DNA of 64,000 nt, taken from contig CAVUHK010000008.1 in NCBI GenBank assembly GCA_963741315.1, positions 124,001-188,000 on the forward strand, read 5' to 3'. The translations under genes and the position numbers were made by a program. The stretch is from PALSA-1003 sp963741315 (GTDB lineage: Bacteria; Pseudomonadota; Gammaproteobacteria; Burkholderiales; Casimicrobiaceae). Every line of letters starts with the position of its first letter. Within the stretch, counting starts at the first letter, position 1. Of this stretch, positions 8,376 to 16,762 are shown piece by piece. The notes beneath the pieces are model-generated. The model searched no databases, had not been told where the DNA came from, and worked only from the letters and a program-made list of their open reading frames with translations.

Positions 8376-8789
8376 ATGCTAAGCGCATTCGAAGTTAACG
8401 TCCCTTGCCGCATTCAGGGCCAGATGCTCCGCTTGGGCGAGCATCACGCTGTCGCCATCTACCTTCGCGACGGCCAGATGTGGGTCGCCGATTTCATCGA
8501 CGGTCAGGGCACGCTCGTCGACGCAACAACCTGGTTCCGCTTCAACTGCGGCACGTTGGCGAATTCTCACGCGTTGCGCAGGATGGCGATCGAGTCCGCG
8601 ACGCCGATTCCATCGGTGCTCTCCGAGCGAATCGACGCGCTACATCGCGCAAGTGTCGCGCAGGGCTCGGGATTCCTACACCGGGTGTTTGAAGCCATTG
8701 CAGCAATCCTGCCACCGGGCCGCTGGCTGACGATGGCGGCACATCGGTCGCGCCGACGACGTTCGCAACAAATACATTCGGCGCGATAA
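8376..8789 (+). CDS. Hypothetical protein, 137 residues
   Basis: I do not recognise this protein. It starts at an ATG with AGAGGA nine bases upstream and lies 23 bases after the GNAT gene, so co-transcription is likely. Residues 1-70 look like a small mixed alpha/beta fold with a strand-rich stretch (VAIYLRDGQMWVADFIDG). The end is basic (RSRRRRSQ). No signal peptide or membrane segment is evident. Codon use is somewhat less GC-biased than in the housekeeping part of the window, which fits accessory origin. It could be a small regulatory or enzyme-associated protein. Function is unknown. Confidence 0.55.
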   Translation: MLSAFEVNVPCRIQGQMLRLGEHHAVAIYLRDGQMWVADFIDGQGTLVDATTWFRFNCGTLANSHALRRMAIESATPIPSVLSERIDALHRASVAQGSGFLHRVFEAIAAILPPGRWLTMAAHRSRRRRSQQIHSAR

Positions 8790-8930
8790 ACAAGGACAGT
8801 CAGCGACATCAGTTCACCGGGAGATACTCATGGCAAATAGACAGCGTTAACGCATCGTTCGAGTCGCCAAAAGATTTCAGGATCCCTCAGAGTTGTTCTA
8901 GTAGCACTCGGACTGATCGCTGCGGGGATC

Positions 8931-9158
8931 GTGGCCATCAACGTGGCTGAAAATCTCGGACAGCCGCACGCGGTCGCAACGGCCGCTCCACAGAGCTTCG
9001 CATCGACTTCGAACAGCGGCACCAATGCTCCCGAAGTTCCATCGGCTATGGACGACTATCTATCGTCGAGCCTCTACGATAAGACCAGTTCGCCGATGAG
9101 CGGACCACGCGAATGCAGACCAGAGCAGGGCATTGTCGATGACTGCACTTACCAGTGA
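8931..9158 (+). CDS. Small membrane or exported protein, start unclear, possibly frame-interrupted
   Basis: The open frame from the GTG at 8931 gives 75 residues, but the same frame stays open back to 8841 and encodes a convincing membrane or signal segment just upstream (VVLVALGLIAAGIVA, 8892-8936). The only good start is the ATG at 8830, preceded by GGGAG, and it lies in another frame that stops after six codons (MANRQR). One missing base near 8845 would join the two into a protein of about 110 residues. The mature part is Ser/Asn-rich with two Cys near the C-terminus. It is either a small pseudogene or one affected by a sequence error. Function is unknown. Confidence 0.4.
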   Translation: MAINVAENLGQPHAVATAAPQSFASTSNSGTNAPEVPSAMDDYLSSSLYDKTSSPMSGPRECRPEQGIVDDCTYQ

Positions 9159-9241
9159 AGTCGACCGGGCACTGAGCCATCGCTACAGTGCGTTGAGGGA
9201 GACTTAAAAGCGGTCCGATGCTTTCGTAAGGTTCCTCCACG

Positions 9242-9283
9242 CCGTGCATCTCGCCAATTTCGCGAGGTGTGCGGCGGCTTTTT
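9242..9283 (+). terminator. Rho-independent terminator after the GNAT unit
   Basis: A 13-bp stem (9242-9254 with 9262-9274, including a few G-U pairs) encloses a 7-base loop. Nine bases ending in a run of five T follow (9279-9283). It ends the plus-strand unit of GNAT, 137-residue protein and small membrane protein. Confidence 0.6.
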
Positions 9284-9304
9284 GCCGCGCGGGCAGGGTC
9301 GTGC

Positions 9305-10871
9305 TCACCACTGCCCGAAAAACACCCCCGCTCGCTTATGCGCTGCGGTGGCGGCCTCGACGCTGCGATCGTCGACGGTCACACGTCGCTTGAGGCGCGT
9401 GAACCACTGCAGCAGCCGCTCGCGCATTTCAGTACGTACCGCCTCGTGACTCGCGTCGGCGCCGAGATCGTCGAATTCGTCGGGGTCCGCGGCCAGGTCG
9501 AAGAGCTGTGGCCGAAAGTCCTGCCAATGGACGTACTTCCAGCGCTCGCTGCGGACCATCCATGCGCGGCACTGGTCCGGCGTCCGGCCGAGGATTCGGC
9601 GTGCGTCGCGGTAACTGTAGTCGAGTTCGGACACCACGCAGTCGCGCCACTCCAGCGGTGCTTCGGAACGCGTGAGCGCGAGCAGCGACACGCCTTCGAT
9701 GCGCTCCCGCGCGGCGGGAAGTCCGAGCGCGGCAAGGAACGTCGGCACAAGGTCGACGCCTTCGGCGAATCGCGTCTCGACGTGCCCGCGCGTGCGCATC
9801 GGCGGCGGCATCCGGGTCGTAAACGATCAATGGCACGCGCTGCACGGTGTCGTAGAACTGCTCCTTCTCGCCCAGCCAGTGATCGCCAAGAAAATCGCCG
9901 TGGTCGGCGGTGAAGACGATCAGCGTGTCGTCGAAGCGCCCCAGGGTCTCGAGCGTGTCCCAGACCCGGCCCAGGTGATCGTCGATCTGCTGCACCAGTC
10001 CCTGGTACGTCGGCCGCACCGCCTGCCAGACCTCGTCGCGCATGAAGTTGACGCATTCCTCCTGCTGTCGATACGCGGCGAGTACCGGGTGCGCCGAATC
10101 GAGTTCGCGCGCGGCGCGCCTTACCGGCAGGCATTGATCCAGCGAATAGCGATTGTGGTAGGGCGCGGGCGCGATGTACGGCCAGTGCGGCTTGACGTAC
10201 GAGAGGTGCAGCGCCCACGGTTCGTCACCTTGCGCGCGGATGAATTCCAGCGCGCGGTCGGTGGTGTAGGCGGTTTCCGAATGCGCTTCGGCGACGCGCG
10301 CGGGCAGGCGCGCATTGCGCATGTTCCATCCCGACGCGACCTGACCGTCGGCGCCGATGGCGCTGATCACATAGTCGGTCCACGGATCGTTGCTGGCGTA
10401 ACCGCGTTCGCGCAGGTAGTGCGCATATTCACTATCCGGCTCCGCGTGATGGCCGTCGTGACGATCGGCTTCGACGAATCCGCCGGCGGCCAGGCAGCAC
10501 GCCGAGATTGCTGTCGCTGCCGATGTGCAAGACGCTTCATCCCGGCGTGATCGGTCATGACATGCGTCTTGCCGGCGAGCGAGAGCGCGCGGCCCGCGTC
10601 GTGCAGGTATTCGCCGAGCGTGACTTCGCCGACCGAGCAGCGGGACGCGATTCCACGTCGCGCCGTGACTCGACACGTAGCGCCCGGTGTACATCGACAT
10701 GCGCGACGGCCCGCAGACACCCGACTGGACGAAGGCATTGGCGAAGCGCACACCGCGCTGCGCAAGCGCGTCGAGGTTGCGGGTGGCCAGATAGGGGTGG
10801 CCGTAGCAGCCGAGGTGATCGGTGCGCAACTGGTCGCACATGATGAACAGGATGTTGCGAACTTTGCCCAC
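9305..10871 (-). pseudogene. Sulfatase (alkaline phosphatase superfamily), multiply frameshifted
   Basis: The coding signal of a ~520-residue sulfatase runs from a GTG at 10871 to 9305 but changes frame four times: near 10645, 10545, 10515 and 9800. Each shift is explained by one extra base. Recognisable parts are IMCDQLRTDHLG (metal ligands), the formylglycine signature CGPSR near residue 54, GEYLHDAGRALSLAGKTH in a second frame, TADHGDFLGDHWLGEKEQF with metal-binding Asp-His, and the C-terminal RSERWKYVHWQDFRPQL region in the last frame. An intact version would hydrolyse a sulfate ester or related ester after formylglycine formation. It follows the Bug receptor gene by 32 bases and was presumably co-transcribed. 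It is either a decaying gene or sequence error. Confidence 0.8.
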
Positions 10872-10903
10872 GATGCGTTCGCCCGATTCCGCCGACTGTC
10901 GAT

Positions 10904-11881
10904 CTATTCGGCGGTGAAGCCCGATGCCTTGATCACCGGGCCCCAGCGCGCGGTGTCGGCGATCATGATCGCGGCGAGTTGCTCGGGCGTGGTGCCGGTC
11001 GGCTCGTAACCGAGCACCAGGAATCGCTCGCGCACGTCGGATACTTTCAGCGCAGCGGAAATCGCCGCCGAGATCTGGTCGATCACGGGCCTGGGTGTCT
11101 TGGCCGGCGCGTAGACGCCGATCCAGCCGCTGCCTTCGATCGCGGCAAAGCCTTGTTCCTTGAATGTGGCCACGCTGGCCAGGAGTGGCGAGCGCTGCGC
11201 GCCGGAGGTGGCGATGATGCGGATCTTGCCACCCCGATGCAGCTCGATCATGTCGGACAGGGCATCGATGCCGGCGGGGATCTGGCCACCCATGAGATCG
11301 GTCGCGAGTGGCGCGCCGCCCTTGTAGGCAACGTGGGTCATAGCAATGCCTGTCGCCTGCCCTATCATCAGTCCGAAGAAGTGCGGCAAGCTACCTGGCG
11401 CCGGCGAACCGAAATTTGCCTGCGTGGGATTGGCCTTGAGCCACGCCACGAACTCGGGCACGTTCTGCGCCGGATGACTCGGCGTGAGCGCCAGCGCGAA
11501 CTGGTAGGTCGCGACTTGCGCGACGGGCGCAAAGTCCCTGGCGGGATCGTACGGCAGCTGTTTGTACACCAAGGGTGCGAGCACCGGCACGACGACGGGC
11601 GTCAACAGCAGCGTCGTGCCATCCGGCGGCGCGTTCTTCAACGCTTCGGCGGCGATTCGCCCGCCTGCGCCGACCTTGTTCTCGACGAGTACCGTGACGC
11701 CGAGCGAGTCCTTGAGCTTGTCGGCGAGCATGCGCGCCGCAATGTCCGACGATCCACCCGCGGCGAAGCCGACGATGATGCGAATCGGACCTTTGAGCGC
11801 GGCCTGGGCGCTGGCTTCCTGCGGCGTCAGCGCGACAAACGCGGCGGCAAAGATGGCGAACAACAAACGGATAGTGCGCAC
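10904..11881 (-). CDS. Bug family tripartite tricarboxylate transporter receptor
   Basis: This 325-residue periplasmic solute-binding protein has an N-terminal signal peptide (MRTIRLLFAIFAAAFVA, cleavage near ASA at 22-24). The Bug/TctC signature follows: PIRIIVGFAAGGSSDIAARML, FGSPAPGSLPHFFG and GAPLATDLMGGQI. The family binds small carboxylates and passes them to a TctAB membrane transporter or to signalling partners. No tctA or tctB lies in the window, so this is one of the orphan receptors that are abundant in Burkholderiales. It is upstream of the sulfatase on the same strand, which suggests a shared metabolic purpose. Confidence 0.92.
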   Translation of the reverse strand: MRTIRLLFAIFAAAFVALTPQEASAQAALKGPIRIIVGFAAGGSSDIAARMLADKLKDSLGVTVLVENKVGAGGRIAAEALKNAPPDGTTLLLTPVVVPVLAPLVYKQLPYDPARDFAPVAQVATYQFALALTPSHPAQNVPEFVAWLKANPTQANFGSPAPGSLPHFFGLMIGQATGIAMTHVAYKGGAPLATDLMGGQIPAGIDALSDMIELHRGGKIRIIATSGAQRSPLLASVATFKEQGFAAIEGSGWIGVYAPAKTPRPVIDQISAAISAALKVSDVRERFLVLGYEPTGTTPEQLAAIMIADTARWGPVIKASGFTAE

Positions 11882-11913
11882 GGCTTCTCCGGCGGCGGCA
11901 GTGTCCCGGCTGT

Positions 11914-11919
11914 TATACT
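11914..11919 (+). promoter_or_regulatory. Candidate -10 box (TATACT) for the 66-residue membrane protein
   Basis: TATACT lies 33 bases before the ATG at 11953, in the divergent gap with the Bug receptor gene. It resembles boxes in front of other genes of the window. Confidence 0.35.
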
Positions 11920-11952
11920 TGCTGCGCTACTTCGCGGCAAGTTGACCTCCCG

Positions 11953-12153
11953 ATGCGCTCCATTCTGCCCAGTCTGCTCGCGATCATGATCTGCGGCGGC
12001 ATCGGCGCGACGCTCGCGTGGCTGATCGTCGATGCGTTGGGCTGGACCGGCGTGGCAGGCGCCATCGCCACTGCGATGCTGGCGATGCTCCTCGCGGTCG
12101 CGGTGTTCGCTGCCGGCATCGCGCTGGCGAAGGCATTGCGCCCGCGCCATTGA
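11953..12153 (+). CDS. Small inner-membrane protein, 66 residues
   Basis: The protein is almost entirely two hydrophobic helices (about 5-27 and 33-58) joined by a short GWTG turn, and it ends in a basic tail (KALRPRH). This layout is typical of small inner-membrane proteins. The ATG has a TATACT box upstream. No family is recognised. It converges on another small membrane protein gene. Confidence 0.55.
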   Translation: MRSILPSLLAIMICGGIGATLAWLIVDALGWTGVAGAIATAMLAMLLAVAVFAAGIALAKALRPRH

Positions 12154-12262
12154 TCTGGATTTGAACGCGCCTGAATCGTTGCAACAACCCTGCCGACGGG
12201 GGAAGACTCGACCGACCTGCGCCGTCCAGAATCGCGAAAGTACTTATCGCCAGCGCAAGCCG

Positions 12263-12286
12263 GCCGACCGGTCCTCCCCGGTCGGC
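12263..12286. repeat. Perfect 9-bp inverted repeat between convergent genes
   Basis: GCCGACCGG (12263-12271) pairs with CCGGTCGGC (12278-12286) around a 6-base loop. It lies between two convergent small genes, so it could stop transcription from both sides, but neither side has a T run. Confidence 0.5.
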
Positions 12287-12297
12287 ACGGTCGGTGC

Positions 12298-12498
12298 CTA
12301 CTGTGGCGCGAGCGCGAGCGTTGCTTCCGTCGCGCTCGGGGCAAGCGCAAAATCGGCCGCCGACCCGTTATGCGCGACGATGTAAACCGCTGCGGCGAGC
12401 AGCAAGCTGAACACCAGTCCGACGGCCATCCCCTCGACCGCCAGTTGCCCCAACTCCCGCCAAACTCTCGTTTGGATGCTGCCTGTCGCTGCCTGCAT
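12298..12498 (-). CDS. Small single-pass membrane protein, 66 residues
   Basis: Residues 1-22 are polar with a regular helix, residues ~23-43 form one membrane segment (EGMAVGLVFSLLLAAAVYIVA), and the tail is Ala/Pro-rich. AAAGGAG lies eight bases before the ATG, a strong ribosome binding site that supports a real gene. It is divergent from the response regulator at 12682. I do not recognise a family. It could be an accessory membrane component of the neighbouring two-component system, but that is only a guess from position. Confidence 0.55.
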   Translation of the reverse strand: MQAATGSIQTRVWRELGQLAVEGMAVGLVFSLLLAAAVYIVAHNGSAADFALAPSATEATLALAPQ

Positions 12499-12667
12499 CG
12501 CTTTGCTCCTTTGACCGGTTGATCCGCGATCCGCGGCTGCCTTGCCGCACCCTGATTACGGGCGCGCATCGCGGCCATTGAGGGCCGCAAGCGTGTCGGG
12601 GCGGCGAAGAATTGTGGCGAAGTGCGGGCAGGGGACGGGGCGGCATCGACACGCGCGTCGCCTGCGG

Positions 12668-12673
12668 TAAGAT
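12668..12673 (+). promoter_or_regulatory. Candidate -10 box (TAAGAT) for the response regulator
   Basis: The box ends eight bases before the ATG at 12682, so transcription would begin at or next to the start codon (leaderless mRNA). No clear -35 element is seen. Confidence 0.3.
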
Positions 12674-12681
12674 GACCCGTC

Positions 12682-13380
12682 ATGAGCCGCCGCATCGCCA
12701 TCGTCGAGGATGAGCCCGCGATCCGCGCCAACTACGCGGACGCGCTCAGGAAGCAAGGTTACGAAGTCGCCGCATACGCGGATCGGGCGACCTCGCTCGC
12801 CGCGTTTCGCACCCGGCTGCCCGACCTTGCGCTCATCGACATCGGACTGGCCGACGACATCGACGGCGGCTTCGCGCTGTGTCGCGAATTGCGCGCGTTG
12901 TCGGCGAGCCTGCCGATCATCTTCCTGTCGGCGCGCGATTCCGATTTCGACATCGTCGCGGGGCTGCGCCTGGGTGCCGACGATTACCTCACCAAGGATG
13001 TCAGCCTGCCGCATCTCACCGCGCGCATCGCGGCGCTGTTCCGGCGCGGCGACCTGCTCGCAGCGCCTCCTTCGGTCGAAGACGTGATCGAGCGCGGGCC
13101 GTTGCGACTCGACGGCAAGCGGCTCACCGCGACGTGGGGCGGCAAGCGCGTGGATCTCACGCTGACCGAGTTCTGGATGGTGCACACGCTGGCCAAGTAT
13201 CCGGGCCACGTGAAGGACCGCGACAGCCTGATGCGCGATGCCAACATCGTCGTCGACGACAGCACCATCACCTCGCACATCAAGCGCATCCGGCGCAAGT
13301 TCCTGGCGCTGGACCCCGCGTTCGACTGCATCGCGACCGTGTACGGCATGGGTTATCGCTGGAACCCCCAGGAACCGTAG
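12682..13380 (+). CDS. Response regulator resembling the proteobacterial dedicated sortase system regulator
   Basis: This 232-residue OmpR-type regulator has a receiver domain at 3-118, with acidic pocket E9-D10-E11, phosphorylation Asp53 (LIDIGL) and Lys105 (LTKDV). A winged-helix DNA-binding domain follows at about 140-230. The spacing and wording (EDEPAIRANYADALRKQGY, GGFALCRELRA, DSTITSHIKRIRRKF) resemble the PdsR type of regulator, which normally stands beside a sortase and its substrate. No sortase or LPXTG-like protein is in this window. The kinase gene follows after seven bases, so the two form an operon. Confidence 0.85.
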   Translation: MSRRIAIVEDEPAIRANYADALRKQGYEVAAYADRATSLAAFRTRLPDLALIDIGLADDIDGGFALCRELRALSASLPIIFLSARDSDFDIVAGLRLGADDYLTKDVSLPHLTARIAALFRRGDLLAAPPSVEDVIERGPLRLDGKRLTATWGGKRVDLTLTEFWMVHTLAKYPGHVKDRDSLMRDANIVVDDSTITSHIKRIRRKFLALDPAFDCIATVYGMGYRWNPQEP

Positions 13381-13387
13381 GATCTTG

Positions 13388-15043
13388 ATGAAACCGCGGC
13401 GCGTGGCGCTCGGCATCCGCGCGCAACTGTTGCTGGTGCTGACGGTGTTCCTGGCGATTCCGTGGCTGGGCTACGAGTACGTGCGCGAGCTCGAGCGCTT
13501 CCTGCGCGACGCGCAGGAGCGCACGCTCGCCGGCACCGCGCAGGCGGTGGCCACCGCATTGCACGACCGGCCGCGCCTGTTCGACGTCAAGAGCGCCGCG
13601 CAGGGCGAAGCACTGACGACCGAGCGCGGCAGCGATACGGGCGGCGCGCCGAGCGTTCCGGCCGTCGCTCCGCCGCCTCCTCCGGCGACGCCGCGCTCGC
13701 CCGAAATCGAGCAGATCATCCAGGGCCTTTCGCGTACCACCGCGCGCATCTGGGTCGTCGACCGCGATCTCAATGTGCTGGCGCGCGCGGGAACGCTCAA
13801 GGGCGTACCGGTAGCCGGCGCCGCCGATACGTCATTGCCGCGGGTGTGGCGATGGCTCGAGCGCGAAGTCCTGCACCCGCTGTACTCGCTGGTGCTCCGG
13901 CAACCCACCAACGACTTCACCGAGGAACAGGCCGGGCGCGTGCTCATTCCCGCGCGCGAAATCGACGGCGCGCTGGCCGGCATCCTCACCATCGAACGCC
14001 GCCCGACGCCCGATGGCCGCGCGATCATCGTCTCCGCCGCGCATCCGATCTGGGTCGGCGATCAGGTGCGCGGCGTGGTCATCGTCGAGGAGACGACCAA
14101 CGCCGTGCTCGCCGAGCGCAATCGCGCCTTCGAGCGATTGTTCTCGATCGTGCTCGCCGCGCTGCTCATCGGCACGCTGGCGCTGACGCTGTATGCGTCG
14201 CGGCTGGTTGCGCGTATTCGTCGCCTGCGCGACGAGGCGGAGGCCGCCATCGACGAGCAGGGGCGCGCACGCGGCGCGGTGATGGCATCGACCGCGGGCG
14301 ATGAAATCGGCGACCTGTCGCGCAGTTTTTCGAGCGCGCTCGCGCGTCTTACCCAGTACGCGAGTTACCAGCAGAACATGGCAAGCCGCCTGTCGCACGA
14401 ATTACGCACGCCGGTCGCGGTGGTCAGGAGTTCGCTGGAGAACCTGCAGCTGTCGCCGCTGCCCGAAGACGCGCGCGTGTACATCGAGCGCGCGCAGCAG
14501 GGCCTCGACCGGCTGGCGCACATTCTGACACGCATGACCGAAGCTACCCGCCTCGAGCAAAGCCTAGGCCGCGGTTCGATGAGCGAGCGCGAACGCTTCG
14601 ACCTGGCGGCGGTGGTGGCGGGGTGTGTCGAAGGCTATCGCCTGGCCTATCCCGGCCAGACGATCGCGCTCGAAGCGCCTGGCGACAAGTTGTGGATCGA
14701 TGGCGCGCCCGACCTCGTCGCGCAGATGCTCGACAAACTCGTTGCCAACGCCACCGAATTCGGCGCGCCGGGGACTCCGATCATCGTGCGCCTGCGACGC
14801 GAGGACGCGGCTGCGTGCATCGAAGTCGAGAACGAGGGTCCGCCATTGCCCGAGTCGATGCCGGGCCGGTTGTTCGACTCGATGGTGTCGGTGCGCGGCG
14901 AGGGCGGGGGTGATGCGCCGCACTTGGGCCTCGGCCTGTACATCGTGCGTCTGATCGCCGATTTTCACGGCGGCAGTGCAAGCGCCAGCAATCGCGCCGA
15001 TGGTCGAGGCGTCGTGGTCTCGGTCAGACTCGCAGCGACCTGA
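13388..15043 (+). CDS. Sensor histidine kinase, partner of the preceding regulator
   Basis: This 551-residue inner-membrane kinase has membrane segments at about 10-28 and 251-271. Between them lies a periplasmic sensor of ~220 residues with a Pro-rich stretch (APPPPPATP). A HAMP-type linker follows at 272-325, then the phosphoacceptor box SHELRTP at 336-342 (His337), and a HATPase domain with LDKLVANATEFG and LGLGLYIVRL. Residues needed for catalysis are all present. The start at 13388 is chosen because the frame upstream overlaps the regulator gene and is not kinase-like. Kinases of dedicated sortase systems often have a larger sensor domain, so the match to that class is partial. The signal is unknown. 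Confidence 0.88.
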   Translation: MKPRRVALGIRAQLLLVLTVFLAIPWLGYEYVRELERFLRDAQERTLAGTAQAVATALHDRPRLFDVKSAAQGEALTTERGSDTGGAPSVPAVAPPPPPATPRSPEIEQIIQGLSRTTARIWVVDRDLNVLARAGTLKGVPVAGAADTSLPRVWRWLEREVLHPLYSLVLRQPTNDFTEEQAGRVLIPAREIDGALAGILTIERRPTPDGRAIIVSAAHPIWVGDQVRGVVIVEETTNAVLAERNRAFERLFSIVLAALLIGTLALTLYASRLVARIRRLRDEAEAAIDEQGRARGAVMASTAGDEIGDLSRSFSSALARLTQYASYQQNMASRLSHELRTPVAVVRSSLENLQLSPLPEDARVYIERAQQGLDRLAHILTRMTEATRLEQSLGRGSMSERERFDLAAVVAGCVEGYRLAYPGQTIALEAPGDKLWIDGAPDLVAQMLDKLVANATEFGAPGTPIIVRLRREDAAACIEVENEGPPLPESMPGRLFDSMVSVRGEGGGDAPHLGLGLYIVRLIADFHGGSASASNRADGRGVVVSVRLAAT

Positions 15044-15161
15044 ACCGACGAGCGCGGTATCGCGTGCCCCCGCCTTCGACGGGGCGAGCGTGCCAGTCAC
15101 GGGCGCAACGTCGCCGATCGGCGATAATAATCGCCTTCAACTCCGCGTTCGGCGATTCCCG

Positions 15162-15519
15162 ATGCCAACACTGCTGCAACATCCCACGCTCACCGCGGCA
15201 CTCATGCTGACCGCGTCGAACCTGTTCATGACTTTCGCGTGGTACGGTCACTTGAAGAACCTGAACGATCGCGCGTGGTGGTTCGCGGCGCTGGTCAGCT
15301 GGGGCATCGCGTTGTTCGAGTATTTGCTGCAGGTGCCTGCCAATCGCATCGGTTTCACGGTCATGTCGCTGGGCCAGCTCAAGATCATGCAGGAGGTGAT
15401 CACGCTGGTGGTGTTCGTGCCCTTCGCAGTTCTTCTACATGGGCCAGCCGCTCAAACTCGACTTCCTCTGGGCCGGTTTGTGCATGGTCGGCGCGGTGTA
15501 CTTCATTTTCCGCACCTGA
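15162..15519 (+). CDS. DUF486 (DMT-like) membrane protein, one frameshift
   Basis: The frame opens at ATG 15162 and encodes four-helix DUF486 sequence (TASNLFMTFAWYGHLK, LKIMQEVITLVVFVPFAV). It must shift near 15430, where removing one T from AGTTCTTCT restores FYMGQPLKLDFLW and GAVYFIFRT to the stop at 15517-15519. The corrected protein is about 118 residues, the usual family length. The family is a small inner-membrane protein related to drug/metabolite transporters, with unknown function. The shift lies in a T-containing run and may be a sequence error. The MFS gene starts 16 bases later. Confidence 0.8.
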
Positions 15520-15535
15520 AGCGCGACGCGAGACC

Positions 15536-16762
15536 ATGGCACCACCGCATTTCTTACGGATCTACGTCGGCTTTTCGGCGGCGTACATGCTGTCGTACTT
15601 GTTTCGCACGGTCAACGCGGTGATTTCGCCGGAGCTGACCAGGGAACTCGGCATCAGCGCGGCGTCGCTGGGCCTGCTCACCAGCGCGTACTTCCTTGCG
15701 TTTGCGGCGACGCAGGTCCCGGCCGGTATGTTGCTCGATCGCTACGGACCGCGCCGTGTCGAACCGGTGCTGCTGCTGGTCGCGGCAGGGGGCGCGCTGG
15801 CATTCGCGTCGAGCGACGGCCTGACGGGCCTCGCGTTTGCGCGCGCGCTGATCGGCGCCGGAACGGCGGTCTGCCTGATGGCGCCGTTGAAGGCGATTTC
15901 CGCGTGGTATCCCGGCAATCGGCAGGCATCGCTGTCCGGCTGGATGATGGTCGCGGGCGGTTCCGGAGCGTTGCTGGCGACCGCGCCGCTGGCGGCGGCG
16001 TTGACGCTGGTGTCGTGGCGGCTGGTGTTCGTCGCGCTCTCCGTTGTGACCGTCGCCGCCGCGGTGCTGCTGTTCTTAACCGTACCGGATGTGGCGCCTC
16101 CGGCGCGCGCGCCTGGCTGGGCCGAACAATGGCGCGGCGTGAAGGGCGTCTTTTGCAGCGCGCGCTTTTGGTGGCTGTGTCCCCTGGCGGCGACGGCGAT
16201 GGGATCGTTCATGGCGATCCAGGGCCTCTGGTCGGTGCCGTGGCTGATGGAAATCGACGGCTACACGCGCGCGGTCGCGGCCGTGCACCTGCTGGTGATG
16301 GGCGTCGCCATCGTCGTCGGTTACTTCGGGCTCGGCCTGTTCGCGACGCGACTCGCGCAGCGCGGCATTGGCGCGCGGCACCTGTTCGCGATGGGCTTCG
16401 CGATCTCGATCGGTGCGCTGGCGCTGATCACCACCCGGACGCTGCCGTTCACTTATCTGCCGTGGGCGCTTTACGGATTCGGGTCAGCGGTCAACGTGCT
16501 TGGGTTCACGGTGCTCAACGAGGGCTTCCCTCGAGAACTGACCGCGCGCGCGAACACCGCGCTCAACCTGCTGATGTTCGGCGGCAGCTTTATCATGCAG
16601 TGGGGTATCGGCGTGTTTGTCGATGCGGCCCGGCTCAGTCTGGGCACCGATACCGCGGGCGGCCTGCAACTGGCATTTGCCGTTGTACTGGGCGTCAATC
16701 TGGCGGCCTACGCGTGGTTCGCCTACGGCTGGCGACGCCACGCGATCGCGGTAACGACGTGA
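15536..16762 (+). CDS. MFS transporter
   Basis: This 408-residue protein has about 12 membrane helices in two halves. The loop after helix 2 carries the MFS pattern LLDRYGPRRVEP. Residues around WYPGNRQASLSGWMM, and a second-half repeat of the fold, fit the nitrate/sugar-phosphate-like MFS class. The substrate is not readable. The ATG at 15536 is chosen because the hydrophobic first helix (FLRIYVGFSAAYMLSYLF) starts right after it. Its stop overlaps the GTG of the next gene by four bases, so the two are translationally coupled. Confidence 0.88.
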   Translation: MAPPHFLRIYVGFSAAYMLSYLFRTVNAVISPELTRELGISAASLGLLTSAYFLAFAATQVPAGMLLDRYGPRRVEPVLLLVAAGGALAFASSDGLTGLAFARALIGAGTAVCLMAPLKAISAWYPGNRQASLSGWMMVAGGSGALLATAPLAAALTLVSWRLVFVALSVVTVAAAVLLFLTVPDVAPPARAPGWAEQWRGVKGVFCSARFWWLCPLAATAMGSFMAIQGLWSVPWLMEIDGYTRAVAAVHLLVMGVAIVVGYFGLGLFATRLAQRGIGARHLFAMGFAISIGALALITTRTLPFTYLPWALYGFGSAVNVLGFTVLNEGFPRELTARANTALNLLMFGGSFIMQWGIGVFVDAARLSLGTDTAGGLQLAFAVVLGVNLAAYAWFAYGWRRHAIAVTT

